DNA from: a bacterium | Lineage (GTDB): Bacteria > Latescibacterota > Latescibacteria > Latescibacterales > Latescibacteraceae | Assembly (NCBI GenBank): GCA_021372535.1 | Contig: JAJFUH010000152.1 | Span: 1 to 50,300, forward strand | Length of the DNA stretch: 50,300 bases | Direction of reading: 5' to 3' | In this document: positions 1 to 8,871 of the stretch, in pieces | How positions within the stretch are numbered: position 1 is the first letter of the stretch | Layout: each line of letters opens with the position of its first letter | Translations under genes and position numbers: made by a program | The notes under the pieces: generated by a model | Told to the model about the DNA's origin: nothing | The model's input: the letters and a program-made list of their open reading frames with translations, nothing else | Database searches by the model: none

Positions 1-216
1 GCGGGATCGGGGCACCCCGGCGGATCGCTCTCGGCCATCGATATCATCACGTAACTTGCCCATCAATTCTTCAACAAAAGCAAGATCGCCGAACTCTTTC
101 ACAGCCTCATCGAGATCGACAGGATTTTCTTCCCGCTCATCCCTTTTCTTATCGGAAAATGAGTCAGGTACGAATCCTTCTTCTGATTGTTCGGGGTAAT
201 CTGATGAAAAGGACAT
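1..216 (-). CDS. Hypothetical protein, N-terminal part, cut by window edge
   Basis: An open frame runs leftward from an ATG at 216 to the window edge without a stop, giving the first 72 residues. The ATG is preceded by a good ribosome-binding site (GGAG, about 7 nt upstream), which is the main reason to call it real. The visible peptide begins MSFSSDYPEQSEEGF. It is very acidic and polar, with no signal peptide or membrane segment, so it is probably cytoplasmic. I do not recognise a family; low-complexity acidic N-termini are common. The rest of the gene lies outside the window. Confidence 0.5.
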   Translation of the reverse strand, partial: MSFSSDYPEQSEEGFVPDSFSDKKRDEREENPVDLDEAVKEFGDLAFVEELMGKLRDDIDGRERSAGVPRSR

Positions 217-515
217 TTTTTTGCTCCGGACCCATGTACATACCGCACCTGTACATAGTGAAATTAAGCCAAAATTCTCACACCTGCAAGTGTTAATTGC
301 ATCCTCCGGTGTTTCCTGCCGTAACAGAGCGGACACTTTCCCCTTCGCGATACAATTATATCTGATTATATGATTTATGGAACGCGGATTTACACGGATC
401 GGGCGGATTTACGCGGATTTGAAACTTATAAAATATCTTGGGGGGGTGTACTGTTGATAATTTCCAATAACATCATAAATAATATGTTATATCACTCTGC
501 GTTTTGGGGGGAAAT
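217..515. other. Intergenic region with dispersed repeat and AT-rich hairpin
   Basis: No gene is seen. The stretch holds one copy of the CGGAT-box repeat (378-425), a run of seven G at 440-446, and an AT-rich inverted repeat ATAACAT (467-473) / ATGTTAT (484-490). That hairpin lies just beyond the stop of the leftward nuclease gene and could help end its transcript, but it has no convincing T tract. Confidence 0.5.
378..425 (+). repeat. CGGAT-box dispersed repeat, copy 1
   Basis: Starts GGAACGCGGATTTACACGGA and contains four CGGAT boxes 10-12 nt apart, ending in GGATTTGAAA. The same arrangement recurs at 14545-14590 and 24804-24848, always between genes. The function is unknown. Confidence 0.75.
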
Positions 516-1808
516 TCAGCTATTTATGAACTTCACGATTGAATGAAATTTCTCACAAATGCGAACTACTTCATTAACAAGGGAAATACCCTGGTCTTTC
601 CGAGATAGTTTGCACACCTCTTCACGGTCAATCAGTTTTCTTATGGAGAAGTAGGGATATTGAAGACGATCTATAAGTGTTTCAAGATATTCGTAACTGC
701 TGGAACCGATTTCACTGTGCCTCAAAGAACTCACTTCAATCTTTGAAATCAATCTATAATCATACACCATCGCCTGTATCTTTTTCCTTTCCTCGATTTG
801 AATCCAAAGAGGATCATCCAGTTGAAGATCACTTAGAAGCTTTCTGAACTCGTCTTTGTTATTGCATACTTTTTCCTTAAGCTTATCGGTTGCAGATTTA
901 AGCTCAACGTTCAAGAATACTTCAAGCCCTGCCAAATGAATAGCAATAGAAAGGTGCGCCCGTTGTTTGTATTCTTGGTCTTTTGGGCCAAAAGCAATCC
1001 ATGAATGATTATGCTTTAGTTCAAGTCGACCGAGATCGTATCCATCATAAAAATGATCTAATTTATATAATTCTGGTTGGAGTACTTCACCGAAGCCCTG
1101 CATGGTATCGCGCACCCATTTTCGAATTTCTTCATCATCGTGAGCTATAAAATAGTCAAATACTTCAGGCTTGAAACCGGTAAACTCTGCCATACTGATA
1201 TCCTCAAGATATTGTATAAACTGCGTTACCAACCATTTATTCTTGTCACTTAATTCAGGCAAGATACCAGCAAAAAATCGATGTACTTCTGCCCATTTTC
1301 GAACATCATCATGATCCTGCAGGTTTGGGTCGATTTGTAGTTTCTGACGGTGAAATCGCATCTGAACTGGGTCTAAATTCCCAACTACTTTACTTTCGAT
1401 AAGGATAACATAATTGTCGCCGTAAATCCATGCATCTGGTCGGCTGTCTTCTCGGCTATCATTTTTGATGCCTTCTTTAATGTCTTTTCTATTGTCTTCT
1501 CTATCTGATATGTTTTCGCTTGTTGGTTGTTTTGCAGACTGTTCGGGGACAAGACCTAATAGAAGCTTTTTAGATTTCCCTTTTATTTTTGCATCACCAA
1601 TTGTTTTGCGCTGTAATTCGAAATTCGTTTTCCCGATGGCGACAATGCCTAACCATTCTAAAAATTTTTGTAAAACTGTTTGACTGCAATGTTCCAGTAC
1701 GTTTATCAGTGCTTTGGTTGTATTGTCTTCCAATTGCCGCTCAAACTCGGAATCTTCTTGCCTTGCACCTCGATAATAATAGAAAATGTTGTGATGAAAA
1801 TCCGGCAT
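516..1808 (-). CDS. PD-(D/E)XK nuclease family protein
   Basis: A 430-residue protein with no signal peptide or membrane segment. The diagnostic motif is RPDAWIYGDNYVILIESK: the PD aspartate (about D125), then after a beta-hairpin ESK (E138, K140). This is the metal-binding core of PD-(D/E)XK nucleases. A charged, low-complexity stretch (residues 88-120, rich in D, E, K, R, N) precedes the motif. The rest matches no family I know. Such stand-alone nucleases occur in restriction, phage defence and mobile elements; the role here is inference. The gene is visibly richer in A and T than its neighbours and has repeats on both sides, suggesting acquisition by transfer. The start is uncertain: ATG 1808 has a weak GGAT upstream; an in-frame TTG at 1823 would add five residues but has no ribosome-binding site. 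Confidence 0.72.
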   Translation of the reverse strand: MPDFHHNIFYYYRGARQEDSEFERQLEDNTTKALINVLEHCSQTVLQKFLEWLGIVAIGKTNFELQRKTIGDAKIKGKSKKLLLGLVPEQSAKQPTSENISDREDNRKDIKEGIKNDSREDSRPDAWIYGDNYVILIESKVVGNLDPVQMRFHRQKLQIDPNLQDHDDVRKWAEVHRFFAGILPELSDKNKWLVTQFIQYLEDISMAEFTGFKPEVFDYFIAHDDEEIRKWVRDTMQGFGEVLQPELYKLDHFYDGYDLGRLELKHNHSWIAFGPKDQEYKQRAHLSIAIHLAGLEVFLNVELKSATDKLKEKVCNNKDEFRKLLSDLQLDDPLWIQIEERKKIQAMVYDYRLISKIEVSSLRHSEIGSSSYEYLETLIDRLQYPYFSIRKLIDREEVCKLSRKDQGISLVNEVVRICEKFHSIVKFINS

Positions 1809-1823
1809 GCTCAGGTTATCCAA

Positions 1824-2241
1824 TCATAGAATGTTGTATACAGAACACACGGCATAACAAGTGTTTATACGGTTTCAATATAACACTTACCATGGTTCTG
1901 CCCGTCCGCATAACACGCACCTGTACCCTTCATCACAAGCTACCCATCAGGCTTTTTACGCCCAGTTCTCTTCGGTTGAGTACATGGGGGCCAAACCATC
2001 CTCATCCCCACCCAATGCGCTCCACAAATTCCTGGGCTTTTCGTGTTATATATCAATAAAGTAAAATTTATCCCCTGTCAAGAGAAATATGTTCAGTATG
2101 CAGTCACGGCTTTGCCCGGTATTGAAATACCGGTCTATTCCCGAAAAGTCCCTGTCGGGACTCATGAAAGCAGCTCTTTCCCTCTTTGTCCCTTTGTCTC
2201 TTTGTCCCTTTTCTTTCCCCTTCTGCCTTGTGCCTTATGCC
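1824..2241. other. Gene-free stretch with hairpin and repeats
   Basis: No coding region is supported. From left to right it holds an imperfect hairpin (AAGTGTTTATA at 1859-1869 with TATAACACTT at 1879-1888, one bulged base), about 150 nt with no recognisable content, the palindromic repeat at 2116-2163, and a pyrimidine-rich repeat at 2172-2252 built from CTTTGTCCC and GCCTTATGCC units. Confidence 0.5.
2116..2163 (+). repeat. 48-nt palindrome-headed dispersed repeat, copy 1
   Basis: Begins with the perfect palindrome CCGGTATT-GA-AATACCGG (2116-2133) and continues to AAGTCCCTGTCGGGACTC. It aligns without gaps to the reverse complement of 21564-21611. One base pair of the palindrome is swapped (T-A here, C-G there), so pairing is kept. 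Confidence 0.7.
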
Positions 2242-2252
2242 TTATGCCTGTA
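2172..2252 (+). repeat. CTTTGTCCC / GCCTTATGCC degenerate repeat
   Basis: A pyrimidine-rich stretch of short near-repeats (CTTTGTCCC, CTTTGTCTC, then TGCCTTGTGCC, TTATGCC). Related sequence occurs at the right end of the window, 50186-50206 in reverse orientation and 50270-50300 in the same orientation. It runs a few bases into the 3' end of the Fic-like gene. Confidence 0.5.
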
Positions 2253-3387
2253 TTAAACTTTTCCGCGCAGCAAGTCCCTGGGGAGTCTTTTCGATGATTC
2301 CGAGGGCTATGAGGTCATAGACATCTCTCGTGAGGGTCTTGTATGTCCTCTTTGAATATGAAAGGGCAACATGCGGCAGCATCTGCTGGAGCATGGTCAG
2401 GGGCACCGGTTTGGATATCCGTGACAACTCGAGCGCAAGATACCGCCGACGGAGGTCCGCCGGGCTCGTTTTATCCCTGAAAACGTTATGAATGTAGTGC
2501 TCCCAGAGCGTTTCGGTCTGGTGCGTGCGGATGGTGGCGGTCAGGTCGATCAGAGAGTTTCTGAAGCCCTGCACCGCGTGCATGATGAACGGCTGCACCT
2601 TTCCCTCGGGGCTGCATGTCTTTTCGAGCTGGAGCTTGTATTCCGGGCGGTTTTGAGCGAAGTGTATGCTTATGAGCGGAGCCGCCGGAGCGGGAACGCC
2701 GGCTGCGGTGAGGATATGGAACTCCATGAGCTGAGCGGTACGGATGTTCGCGTCGCCGAACGGCCGTATCCATGCCATGTAGAGATGGGCGAGCACAGCC
2801 TTTAAAACGCCGTATATGACGCCCATGCCGCGGGGAGCTTCGAATGTGGCGCTTTCGAGCCAGCGGCAGAGGTTGTCGATGAGGTTTTCGCAATCTTCGG
2901 CGGGAGGCGGTTTGTACTGATCATCGCCGGAAACTCCGGGCGCAGTGCGGAATTCGCCGGGCACGATGTAATCGGGAAGAACGAGACGGTCGAGAGCGAG
3001 ACGGTTATAATCCCTGATGATTTCGGGATTCAGGCCATCAGTATCGGAGACTGTCACGGTGTCGAGTATTCTCCGGTACCCTCTGACGATGTTGAGGCAC
3101 TTCTGGGCTGCATGCATCTGCGAAGGTGGAAGGGTCAGCGCTCCGTTCATCAGCTGTATGACATGATCGACACCGAGCGACAGACTGTCGATGCCGGTCA
3201 TGGCAAGTGCGCCCCGGGCGAGCGATACGGCTACGAGCGTGTCACGGTGTTCAGGGAGAAGAGGAGCATCCGCGGCGAACGTGCACATGGTTTTGCATTC
3301 TCCGAGCAAAACCCAGAGTTTCGCCGGTGCCTTGGACAGGTTTATGGTGAAGGTGATCCAGGGGTGGGACTGCTCGTACGCATGCAT
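2242..3387 (-). CDS. Fic-family protein with degenerate catalytic motif
   Basis: A 381-residue protein with the layout of cytoplasmic Fic proteins: an N-terminal helical region, a Fic core (about 120-260) with the flap GEFRTAPGVSG (144-154), and a C-terminal winged-helix-like segment (about 325-381). Fic enzymes use HPFxxGNGR to transfer AMP onto target proteins. Here the motif reads RPFGDANIR (208-216): the catalytic His is Arg, and the two Gly residues are Ala and Ile. The N-terminal region where inhibitory helices usually carry IEGN reads IDSL (66-69). Both the active site and its inhibitor look decayed, while the frame is intact, so this is probably a pseudoenzyme, perhaps a DNA-binding or binding-only protein. 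ATG 3387 has GAGG upstream. Confidence 0.85.
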   Translation of the reverse strand: MHAYEQSHPWITFTINLSKAPAKLWVLLGECKTMCTFAADAPLLPEHRDTLVAVSLARGALAMTGIDSLSLGVDHVIQLMNGALTLPPSQMHAAQKCLNIVRGYRRILDTVTVSDTDGLNPEIIRDYNRLALDRLVLPDYIVPGEFRTAPGVSGDDQYKPPPAEDCENLIDNLCRWLESATFEAPRGMGVIYGVLKAVLAHLYMAWIRPFGDANIRTAQLMEFHILTAAGVPAPAAPLISIHFAQNRPEYKLQLEKTCSPEGKVQPFIMHAVQGFRNSLIDLTATIRTHQTETLWEHYIHNVFRDKTSPADLRRRYLALELSRISKPVPLTMLQQMLPHVALSYSKRTYKTLTRDVYDLIALGIIEKTPQGLAARKSLIQA

Positions 3388-3630
3388 GGATGTCCTCGCT
3401 TATTTATGGAAAATCAATTATATGGGCTAAATATGTCCTGATATATGACTAAAATAAATGATCGCCAGGTTAATTTCAAGCATTTTCAGGAACACATGGA
3501 GGGTGGAAAAAAAGTGGATGTTCACGCATCCGATGAAGATGTATTATTTTTTTATACGAATAAATTATCGGGGATTCGTACCGGGCATTGACAGCTTATA
3601 TTCACACATGCAGAAAATGAAAGGACCCAC

Positions 3631-5316
3631 CTACCGGACAAACACGACCTTGCCGCGGGCGGAATGACTGCCTGCGACGAGACGGTAGAGGTATACGCCG
3701 CTGCCGACCAGCGCGCCGCCGGAATTTTTGCCGTTCCAAACCGTTTCGTGTCTTCCCGGGCTGACCATCCCGTCGAAAAGAACGGCGACTTCCCTGCCGA
3801 GAATATCGTATATCACCAGAGAAACCCGGCATTCTACCGGTATCTCGTAGCCGATGGTCGTTGCGGGATTGAACGGATTGGGATAGGGCGGATAAACCCT
3901 GAAAGACGAGGGAATCTGCTCAACATCGGTCGTGATGGATTCGTAACGGGCGGGAATCTTTTCACTTTCTCCCGTCATGCCTTCCGCGGATACCCAGTAA
4001 AAATAAAGCGTATCGTTGGAGAGGATACGGTCGTCAACAAATGAATTCACACCGGGTCCGACAGAGCCCAGCAGGATGGCATGCTGCTGTTCGGCTTTGG
4101 TCAGGGCTTCAGCGGAAGCGTATACGCTGATGGGTACAGGATTGGAGAACATGAAAGTCTGGGAACGGTAGATATTGTACTGCGTGACATACCGGTCGAC
4201 AGCGGACAGGGTCCATGTGAGTTTCAGGCTGTATCCCTGGTCGCCGGGAACATCGGAGACGGTGACATCAGTCGGGGGATCGACAATATAGTCGAGGTGT
4301 ATTGTCGTGGAAAAAACAGTGTTGTTCGAGGATTTATCGGTAACCTGTATCGAAACCGTATTATTCTTATTCAGGTCTTCGAGACCGGGTGTGCCCGACA
4401 GCTTTCCTTTCGCATCTATACTGAGCCATGACGGGGTGGTGAGCAGCGAATAAGTAAGCACTGAATCTTTTTCATCGACATCGCCGGCTATGACGGATTC
4501 CTGATATAAATGCCCGACACGGGCGTTTTTCAGTGTTTTCGTAAATATCACCGGGGAGGTGTTTCTCGATGAGGTCACCGTGAAAGCATAAGAACCGTAA
4601 CCTCCGGAATGACGGTATACCTTGATGGTGGTCGCTTTGGTAAATGTGTAATACCACTCATACATGCCTTCAGTTTCCAAAACTTTTCGCGGGTCGCCGA
4701 GACCACAGCCGCATGTTTCGACTACTTCCACATCTATATCCACCGTCGGCTCGGAAACGAATTTATAGTAGAAATTGGCTGCCTCAGGTAATACAATGAG
4801 ATAGTTATCGACCGAATCGACAACACCGCGGTTATAAAATCCAATAAAACCCGTATAGACAACATCTCTTTCGATTTGCACTGACTGGCCGGATTCATTA
4901 TCCATTATTGTATCGCCGGTATAGCGGGCAGGGTTAATATATGAGGAAACCGTATAGAAACCGGAAGAGAAGTGTTTGGGGGACATCTTGAGATAATACG
5001 TTCCCGGTGCAAGGTGAGTATGATGGATTTTCTGTGCTGTGCCTTCCGGAAGCTCGGAACCGGCAAGGAGCGTCAAATCCACATCATACAGGCTCAGATC
5101 GATCACCAGAGTCGAATCCGATACGGTTGACAGCGAAAGCTCGCCGAACGATGGTAATCCGATTTTAAACCATACGGTCTGGAACATGACACCGGAGACG
5201 GAGCCGTCGAGCGGGAGGTCACGCGCTGTTCCGGGCGTATCCTGACTTTCAGCCGCTGCCGTAAACATGACCATCATACTCAATACAAGTGCCAGAAACA
5301 AATTTCTCGTTACCAT
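3631..5316 (-). CDS. Secreted Ig/FN3-like protein with C-terminal sorting domain
   Basis: A 561-residue exported protein. Residues 1-22 form a signal peptide (ending TAAAES). The N-terminal half (about 25-250) is beta-rich and resembles a pre-peptidase-type domain. A putative Ig domain of the He_PIG type follows (about 255-345, with LTYSLLTTPSWLSID and GKLSGTPG), then a fibronectin type III-like module (about 347-460) and a FlgD-like Ig/sorting tail (477-561) with YPNPFNPATTI and GSGVYLYRL. Such tails direct proteins to type IX secretion or the cell surface in FCB bacteria. No catalytic residues are evident; a surface adhesin or binding protein is likely. It lies 53 nt downstream of the rhodanese-domain gene on the same strand, so the two may be co-transcribed. 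Confidence 0.82.
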   Translation of the reverse strand: MVTRNLFLALVLSMMVMFTAAAESQDTPGTARDLPLDGSVSGVMFQTVWFKIGLPSFGELSLSTVSDSTLVIDLSLYDVDLTLLAGSELPEGTAQKIHHTHLAPGTYYLKMSPKHFSSGFYTVSSYINPARYTGDTIMDNESGQSVQIERDVVYTGFIGFYNRGVVDSVDNYLIVLPEAANFYYKFVSEPTVDIDVEVVETCGCGLGDPRKVLETEGMYEWYYTFTKATTIKVYRHSGGYGSYAFTVTSSRNTSPVIFTKTLKNARVGHLYQESVIAGDVDEKDSVLTYSLLTTPSWLSIDAKGKLSGTPGLEDLNKNNTVSIQVTDKSSNNTVFSTTIHLDYIVDPPTDVTVSDVPGDQGYSLKLTWTLSAVDRYVTQYNIYRSQTFMFSNPVPISVYASAEALTKAEQQHAILLGSVGPGVNSFVDDRILSNDTLYFYWVSAEGMTGESEKIPARYESITTDVEQIPSSFRVYPPYPNPFNPATTIGYEIPVECRVSLVIYDILGREVAVLFDGMVSPGRHETVWNGKNSGGALVGSGVYLYRLVAGSHSARGKVVFVR

Positions 5317-5369
5317 TATTCAATACCCTTCAGATTTGTATATGATACCGTTCAGGATACCCTGTCCGG

Positions 5370-6863
5370 TTATTCGGACAGGGGGTAATCCATCATGATC
5401 CATTCCCTGATCCCGCCAAGCATATTATACATTTCCCTGAATCCGAGTTCCTGCATAATCTGCACCGCTCCGGCGCTCCGCGATCCGGCAAGGCAATAGA
5501 CGAGATACATGTTGTTCTTATCGAGAGCATCGACATCGTTTTTAAATGTCTCCGATTTATAATCGATATTGATTGCCCCCGGGATATGCTCCGCATATTC
5601 GGCCGGCGTTCTTACATCGAGAATAACGAAGCGGGGATTTGTGTTGTTCTCCCCGATCATCGAATATGCCTGTCCGACAGTTACATTTTCAACTATCTGG
5701 CCGTAAAAAACAGCCCAGTACGGGTAGTGTTCCGATTCGAAGGCAATCGTGTGAGAAACGGTGTCGACCGTGCCCTTTTTACTGGTCCAGCGTACGCCAT
5801 CCCAGTGAGCGGCAAAAAGATCGGTCTCCTCCGTATCCGCGCCGATTTTTGAGGGATCGTACGGCAGTGACAGCGTTTCGGCGCCGGTTACCGAAGCACC
5901 ATGCAAATCAACGTTATATATGGAGCTTACAGGATGAAGATACGGGACAGCGTATTCGGGCGGCAGCAGTTCGGCGCTCAGGAATGTAACCGTGGTATCG
6001 TCAGTAAAAAAATTTTCGGAAAACACCACCCGCGCACCGTTCCCGAGCTCGATTTTTCCTCCCGCCGCCGCAGTAACCGTGGCGGATGTCCTGAATTGAA
6101 GAAGGGATACCGTGAAATCGAGGATATCCCCATCATTCATCGTAATTCCGCTCAATTCAAGGGGAAATAGTGCGTCGCCGGTTATTAAAACACGGAACGT
6201 TGGAGAATTTTCGGCGATTTTCTCTTGGTATTTCGGGGTTAGCTGATCCGGGAAAGCCTGCTTCGGCACAACCCCGCCGGTGGAAGGCACAACAGCCGAT
6301 ATGCCCTTCATGTCGCGGTTACCGCCATCGAGAAGCAGCATTTTCCTCGTTTTCATGAATCCGCCGCATGTAAGCCGGTATATATATACTCCGGCTCCTG
6401 CGCCGGTTCCCCTGTCATCCAGACCGTTCCATACTGCCATGTGCTCGCCGGGTGAATAATAATCATGGACGAGTGTCCGTATTTTCTGCCCGAGAACATT
6501 ATATACGGAGAGCTCAACAAAACCGGGCCTTTCTAACGAAAACGGAATTGTCGTTGCCGGATTGAAGGGATTGGGATAGTTCTGATGTAAATCAAAATCC
6601 TCGGGAACAGCCGCCGTTTCAGCGTCCCTGTCCACGCCCGTCATGGTATCGGTAATCGTATATTTTCCGTTACTGTCGGTGACAGAGCTGTAATGAATAC
6701 CGGTATTATTCTCATCGGTAAACAGGACAAGCGCTCCGGATACAGGATTGCCGTCCGGGAATGTTACCGTTCCCGTCACCGAGGCAAAACAGACCGATAC
6801 GGTATATAACCATAATGCACCGAAAAACGATATGGCGCGAAGCCGCGGGATTCTCCGTTTCAT
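5370..6863 (-). CDS. Exported rhodanese-domain protein with internal FlgD-like domain
   Basis: A 497-residue protein with a Sec signal peptide (1-27, ending VCFA). A carboxypeptidase-regulatory-like beta-sandwich follows (28-80, GTVTFPDGNPVSGA), then a FlgD-like/NPFNP module (95-180), a beta-rich middle region (about 190-395) and a C-terminal rhodanese domain (about 398-492). The rhodanese active loop is YCLAGSRS with Cys457 as predicted catalytic cysteine; LDVRTPAEY and LGGIREW are typical family motifs. Rhodaneses transfer sulfane sulfur. An exported one could act in sulfur or redox chemistry outside the cytoplasm. The odd point is that the sorting-type module is internal rather than at the C-terminus. 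ATG 6863 has GAGGAA six nt upstream. Confidence 0.84.
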   Translation of the reverse strand: MKRRIPRLRAISFFGALWLYTVSVCFASVTGTVTFPDGNPVSGALVLFTDENNTGIHYSSVTDSNGKYTITDTMTGVDRDAETAAVPEDFDLHQNYPNPFNPATTIPFSLERPGFVELSVYNVLGQKIRTLVHDYYSPGEHMAVWNGLDDRGTGAGAGVYIYRLTCGGFMKTRKMLLLDGGNRDMKGISAVVPSTGGVVPKQAFPDQLTPKYQEKIAENSPTFRVLITGDALFPLELSGITMNDGDILDFTVSLLQFRTSATVTAAAGGKIELGNGARVVFSENFFTDDTTVTFLSAELLPPEYAVPYLHPVSSIYNVDLHGASVTGAETLSLPYDPSKIGADTEETDLFAAHWDGVRWTSKKGTVDTVSHTIAFESEHYPYWAVFYGQIVENVTVGQAYSMIGENNTNPRFVILDVRTPAEYAEHIPGAINIDYKSETFKNDVDALDKNNMYLVYCLAGSRSAGAVQIMQELGFREMYNMLGGIREWIMMDYPLSE

Positions 6864-7247
6864 GTGGTATTCCTCGTTTCATGTACAGATAATGATCTTT
6901 TCACAGCATAACAGGCTGCAATGAACAATATAAATAAAACATCCGTATATAAGAAACATATATCTGTTCAAGATATAATCTTTTCATGATTAAAAAAAGA
7001 ACAATATTATAGTAATTCTATAGTAATTCTGATAATATTGAAAGGACAATCGGATTCTTTGCCCTCCGTACTCTCCACAATTCCGTTGTTAAAATCTTCA
7101 AATGTGAAGTTTTTCACAGAACGATAACCGGATATTGTTATATACCCATCGAAAAAGCTTGATGTATTCCTGTCTTCGATTTATTATGTATTGTTGAGCC
7201 AGAAAATATGTATCATCATTCCGCTTTACCCGTTGAAGGCAGTCCAT
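6864..7247. other. Divergent intergenic region upstream of rpoN
   Basis: An AT-rich region between two divergent genes. It holds a TATAAT at 6974-6979 with no clear -35, a nested repeat at 7002-7040 (two exact 11-bp direct repeats between 8-bp inverted repeats), and a small CTTCA/TGAAG hairpin followed by TTTTT near 7098-7122. No gene is supported. Confidence 0.5.
7002..7040. repeat. Tandem 11-bp repeat framed by 8-bp inverted repeat
   Basis: CAATATTA (7002-7009) and TAATATTG (7033-7040) are perfect inverted repeats. Between them TATAGTAATTC occurs twice in direct tandem (7008-7018, 7019-7029), the first copy overlapping the left arm by two bases. It lies in the shared promoter region of the rhodanese gene and rpoN and may be a protein-binding site. 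Confidence 0.6.
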
Positions 7248-8678
7248 ATGCTGAAACTGACCCAGGAAATGAAACTGACCCAGAAGCTGGATTTCAGGAT
7301 GATCCAGTCTCTTAAGCTGCTTCCTCTTACCACCATGCAGCTGACGCAGCGGATTTCCGAGGAGATCGAACAGAATCCCATGCTCCAGATCGACGAAACG
7401 GTTGAGCAGACTCCCGATATCCCCGAATCGAACGCGGATGAATCCGGCCAGATATCAACATCATCGGAATCGGACACTGGCAATGACGGGGATTTCACCG
7501 AGGCCGAGTGGATGAAATACATGGAGGATGGTTACGACAGCGAGTACAAGACATACCAGGAATACGATCCGAACATAGAGGAACGTGAGCCGACAAATAC
7601 CTACACCATCACCATGTCCGATCATTTACTCGAGCAGCTCGGCCTGGTGGTGGAAAACGATTATGACCGTGAAATCGGAGAATTTATTATTGGCTCGCTC
7701 GATGATGACGGTTTCATCGGGCTCACCGATGATGAAATTGCAAACGATCTGAATGTTCCCATCGAGGATGTACAGCGGATTATCGAGATGATTCAGCGGT
7801 TTGAACCCCCGGGAATAGCTGCCCGCAATCTGCGTGAAAGTCTCCTTATCCAGCTAAAAGACCGTGATATGGAAAATACGACGGCATGGCAGATTATCGA
7901 CCGTTACTTCGACGATTTCACCCGGAAAAAAAACAAGGAGATTTTACGGGCTCTCCAGATTTCCGAGAATGAGCTGAAAAGCGCGATCGAGGTTATATCC
8001 ATGCTCACCCCGAAACCCGGAGCGGTTTTTTCCGATACGGGAAACATGGTGATTGTTCCCGATATCGTGGTCACAAAAATCGATGATGATTATGTCGTGA
8101 TGCTCAATGACGGTTATGTTCCCCACCTTACTATCAGTTCTCATTATCGGCAATTACTCGATAAAAATTCAAAATCCAGCTCCGAAACACGCAAGTATCT
8201 TGTCGACAAGCTCAACAGCGCCCGGTGGTTTATCAATTCCATCGAACAGCGGCGGTCGACCATTCTCCGTGTTTCAACCGCTATCGTGGAACGGCAGCGG
8301 GATTTTCTGGAACACGGCGTTTCGCATCTCCGGCCTATGACACTCCAGGATATTGCCGAAAACATCGGTGTGGCAATTTCAACCGTTCAGCGTGTAACTT
8401 CCGGGAAATACATTCAGACTCCGCAGGGTGTTTTCGAGCTTAAATACTTTTTTACCCAGCGGATAGCATCTTCGGACGGCTCCGAGGATTTATCGGCCAA
8501 ATCAGTCAAGGATAAACTGAAACAGCTCATCGAAAAAGAAAATCCTTCCAGACCACTTTCCGACCAGAAATTAACCGATATACTCAATGAGCAGGGTATC
8601 TCCATTTCGCGCCGCGCTATTGCAAAATACCGCGACGAACTCCAGATATCGCCTGCCCGTCTCAGAAAACAACTATAA
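7248..8678 (+). CDS. rpoN: RNA polymerase sigma-54 factor
   Basis: A 476-residue sigma-54 factor. It directs RNA polymerase to -24/-12 promoters and needs AAA+ activators. Region I is clear at the N-terminus (MKLTQKLDFRMIQSLKLLPL, the Gln/Leu-rich activator-response part), followed by an acidic region II (about 45-110), the core-binding domain, an HTH segment (LQDIAENIGVAISTVQRVTSG) and the C-terminal RpoN box ARRAIAKYRDEL, close to the consensus ARRTVAKYRE. I place the start at ATG 7248, which has GAAGG at good spacing and gives the usual region I start. An upstream TTG at 7191 would add 19 atypical residues. The gene stands alone and does not share the common hpf/ptsN neighbourhood. Confidence 0.96.
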   Translation: MLKLTQEMKLTQKLDFRMIQSLKLLPLTTMQLTQRISEEIEQNPMLQIDETVEQTPDIPESNADESGQISTSSESDTGNDGDFTEAEWMKYMEDGYDSEYKTYQEYDPNIEEREPTNTYTITMSDHLLEQLGLVVENDYDREIGEFIIGSLDDDGFIGLTDDEIANDLNVPIEDVQRIIEMIQRFEPPGIAARNLRESLLIQLKDRDMENTTAWQIIDRYFDDFTRKKNKEILRALQISENELKSAIEVISMLTPKPGAVFSDTGNMVIVPDIVVTKIDDDYVVMLNDGYVPHLTISSHYRQLLDKNSKSSSETRKYLVDKLNSARWFINSIEQRRSTILRVSTAIVERQRDFLEHGVSHLRPMTLQDIAENIGVAISTVQRVTSGKYIQTPQGVFELKYFFTQRIASSDGSEDLSAKSVKDKLKQLIEKENPSRPLSDQKLTDILNEQGISISRRAIAKYRDELQISPARLRKQL

Positions 8679-8871
8679 ATATTTAAAAAAAGTAATATTT
8701 TTCTATTGATTTACAAAAAAATTTTTCTCATTTTTAAATTGAGTATTATGTAAAATATGTTTATTATTATTTATTTTTTCAATATATTATTGTTGAACAG
8801 CACATATTAATATACAATTTCTTATATATTTTTTATATGACATTTACCTCTAACCACCTGATTCGTAAGCC

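Noticed and set aside
1852-1915. Possible integron attC site
   Set aside because: There are two GCATAAC motifs 56-57 nt apart and a bulged hairpin, but the motifs do not fit RYYYAAC/GTTRRRY and there is no integrase gene in the window. Kept only as a structural oddity.
8679-8871. Possible c-di-GMP riboswitch before the HD-GYP gene
   Set aside because: The region is almost purely A and T and lacks the GC-rich stems such a riboswitch needs.
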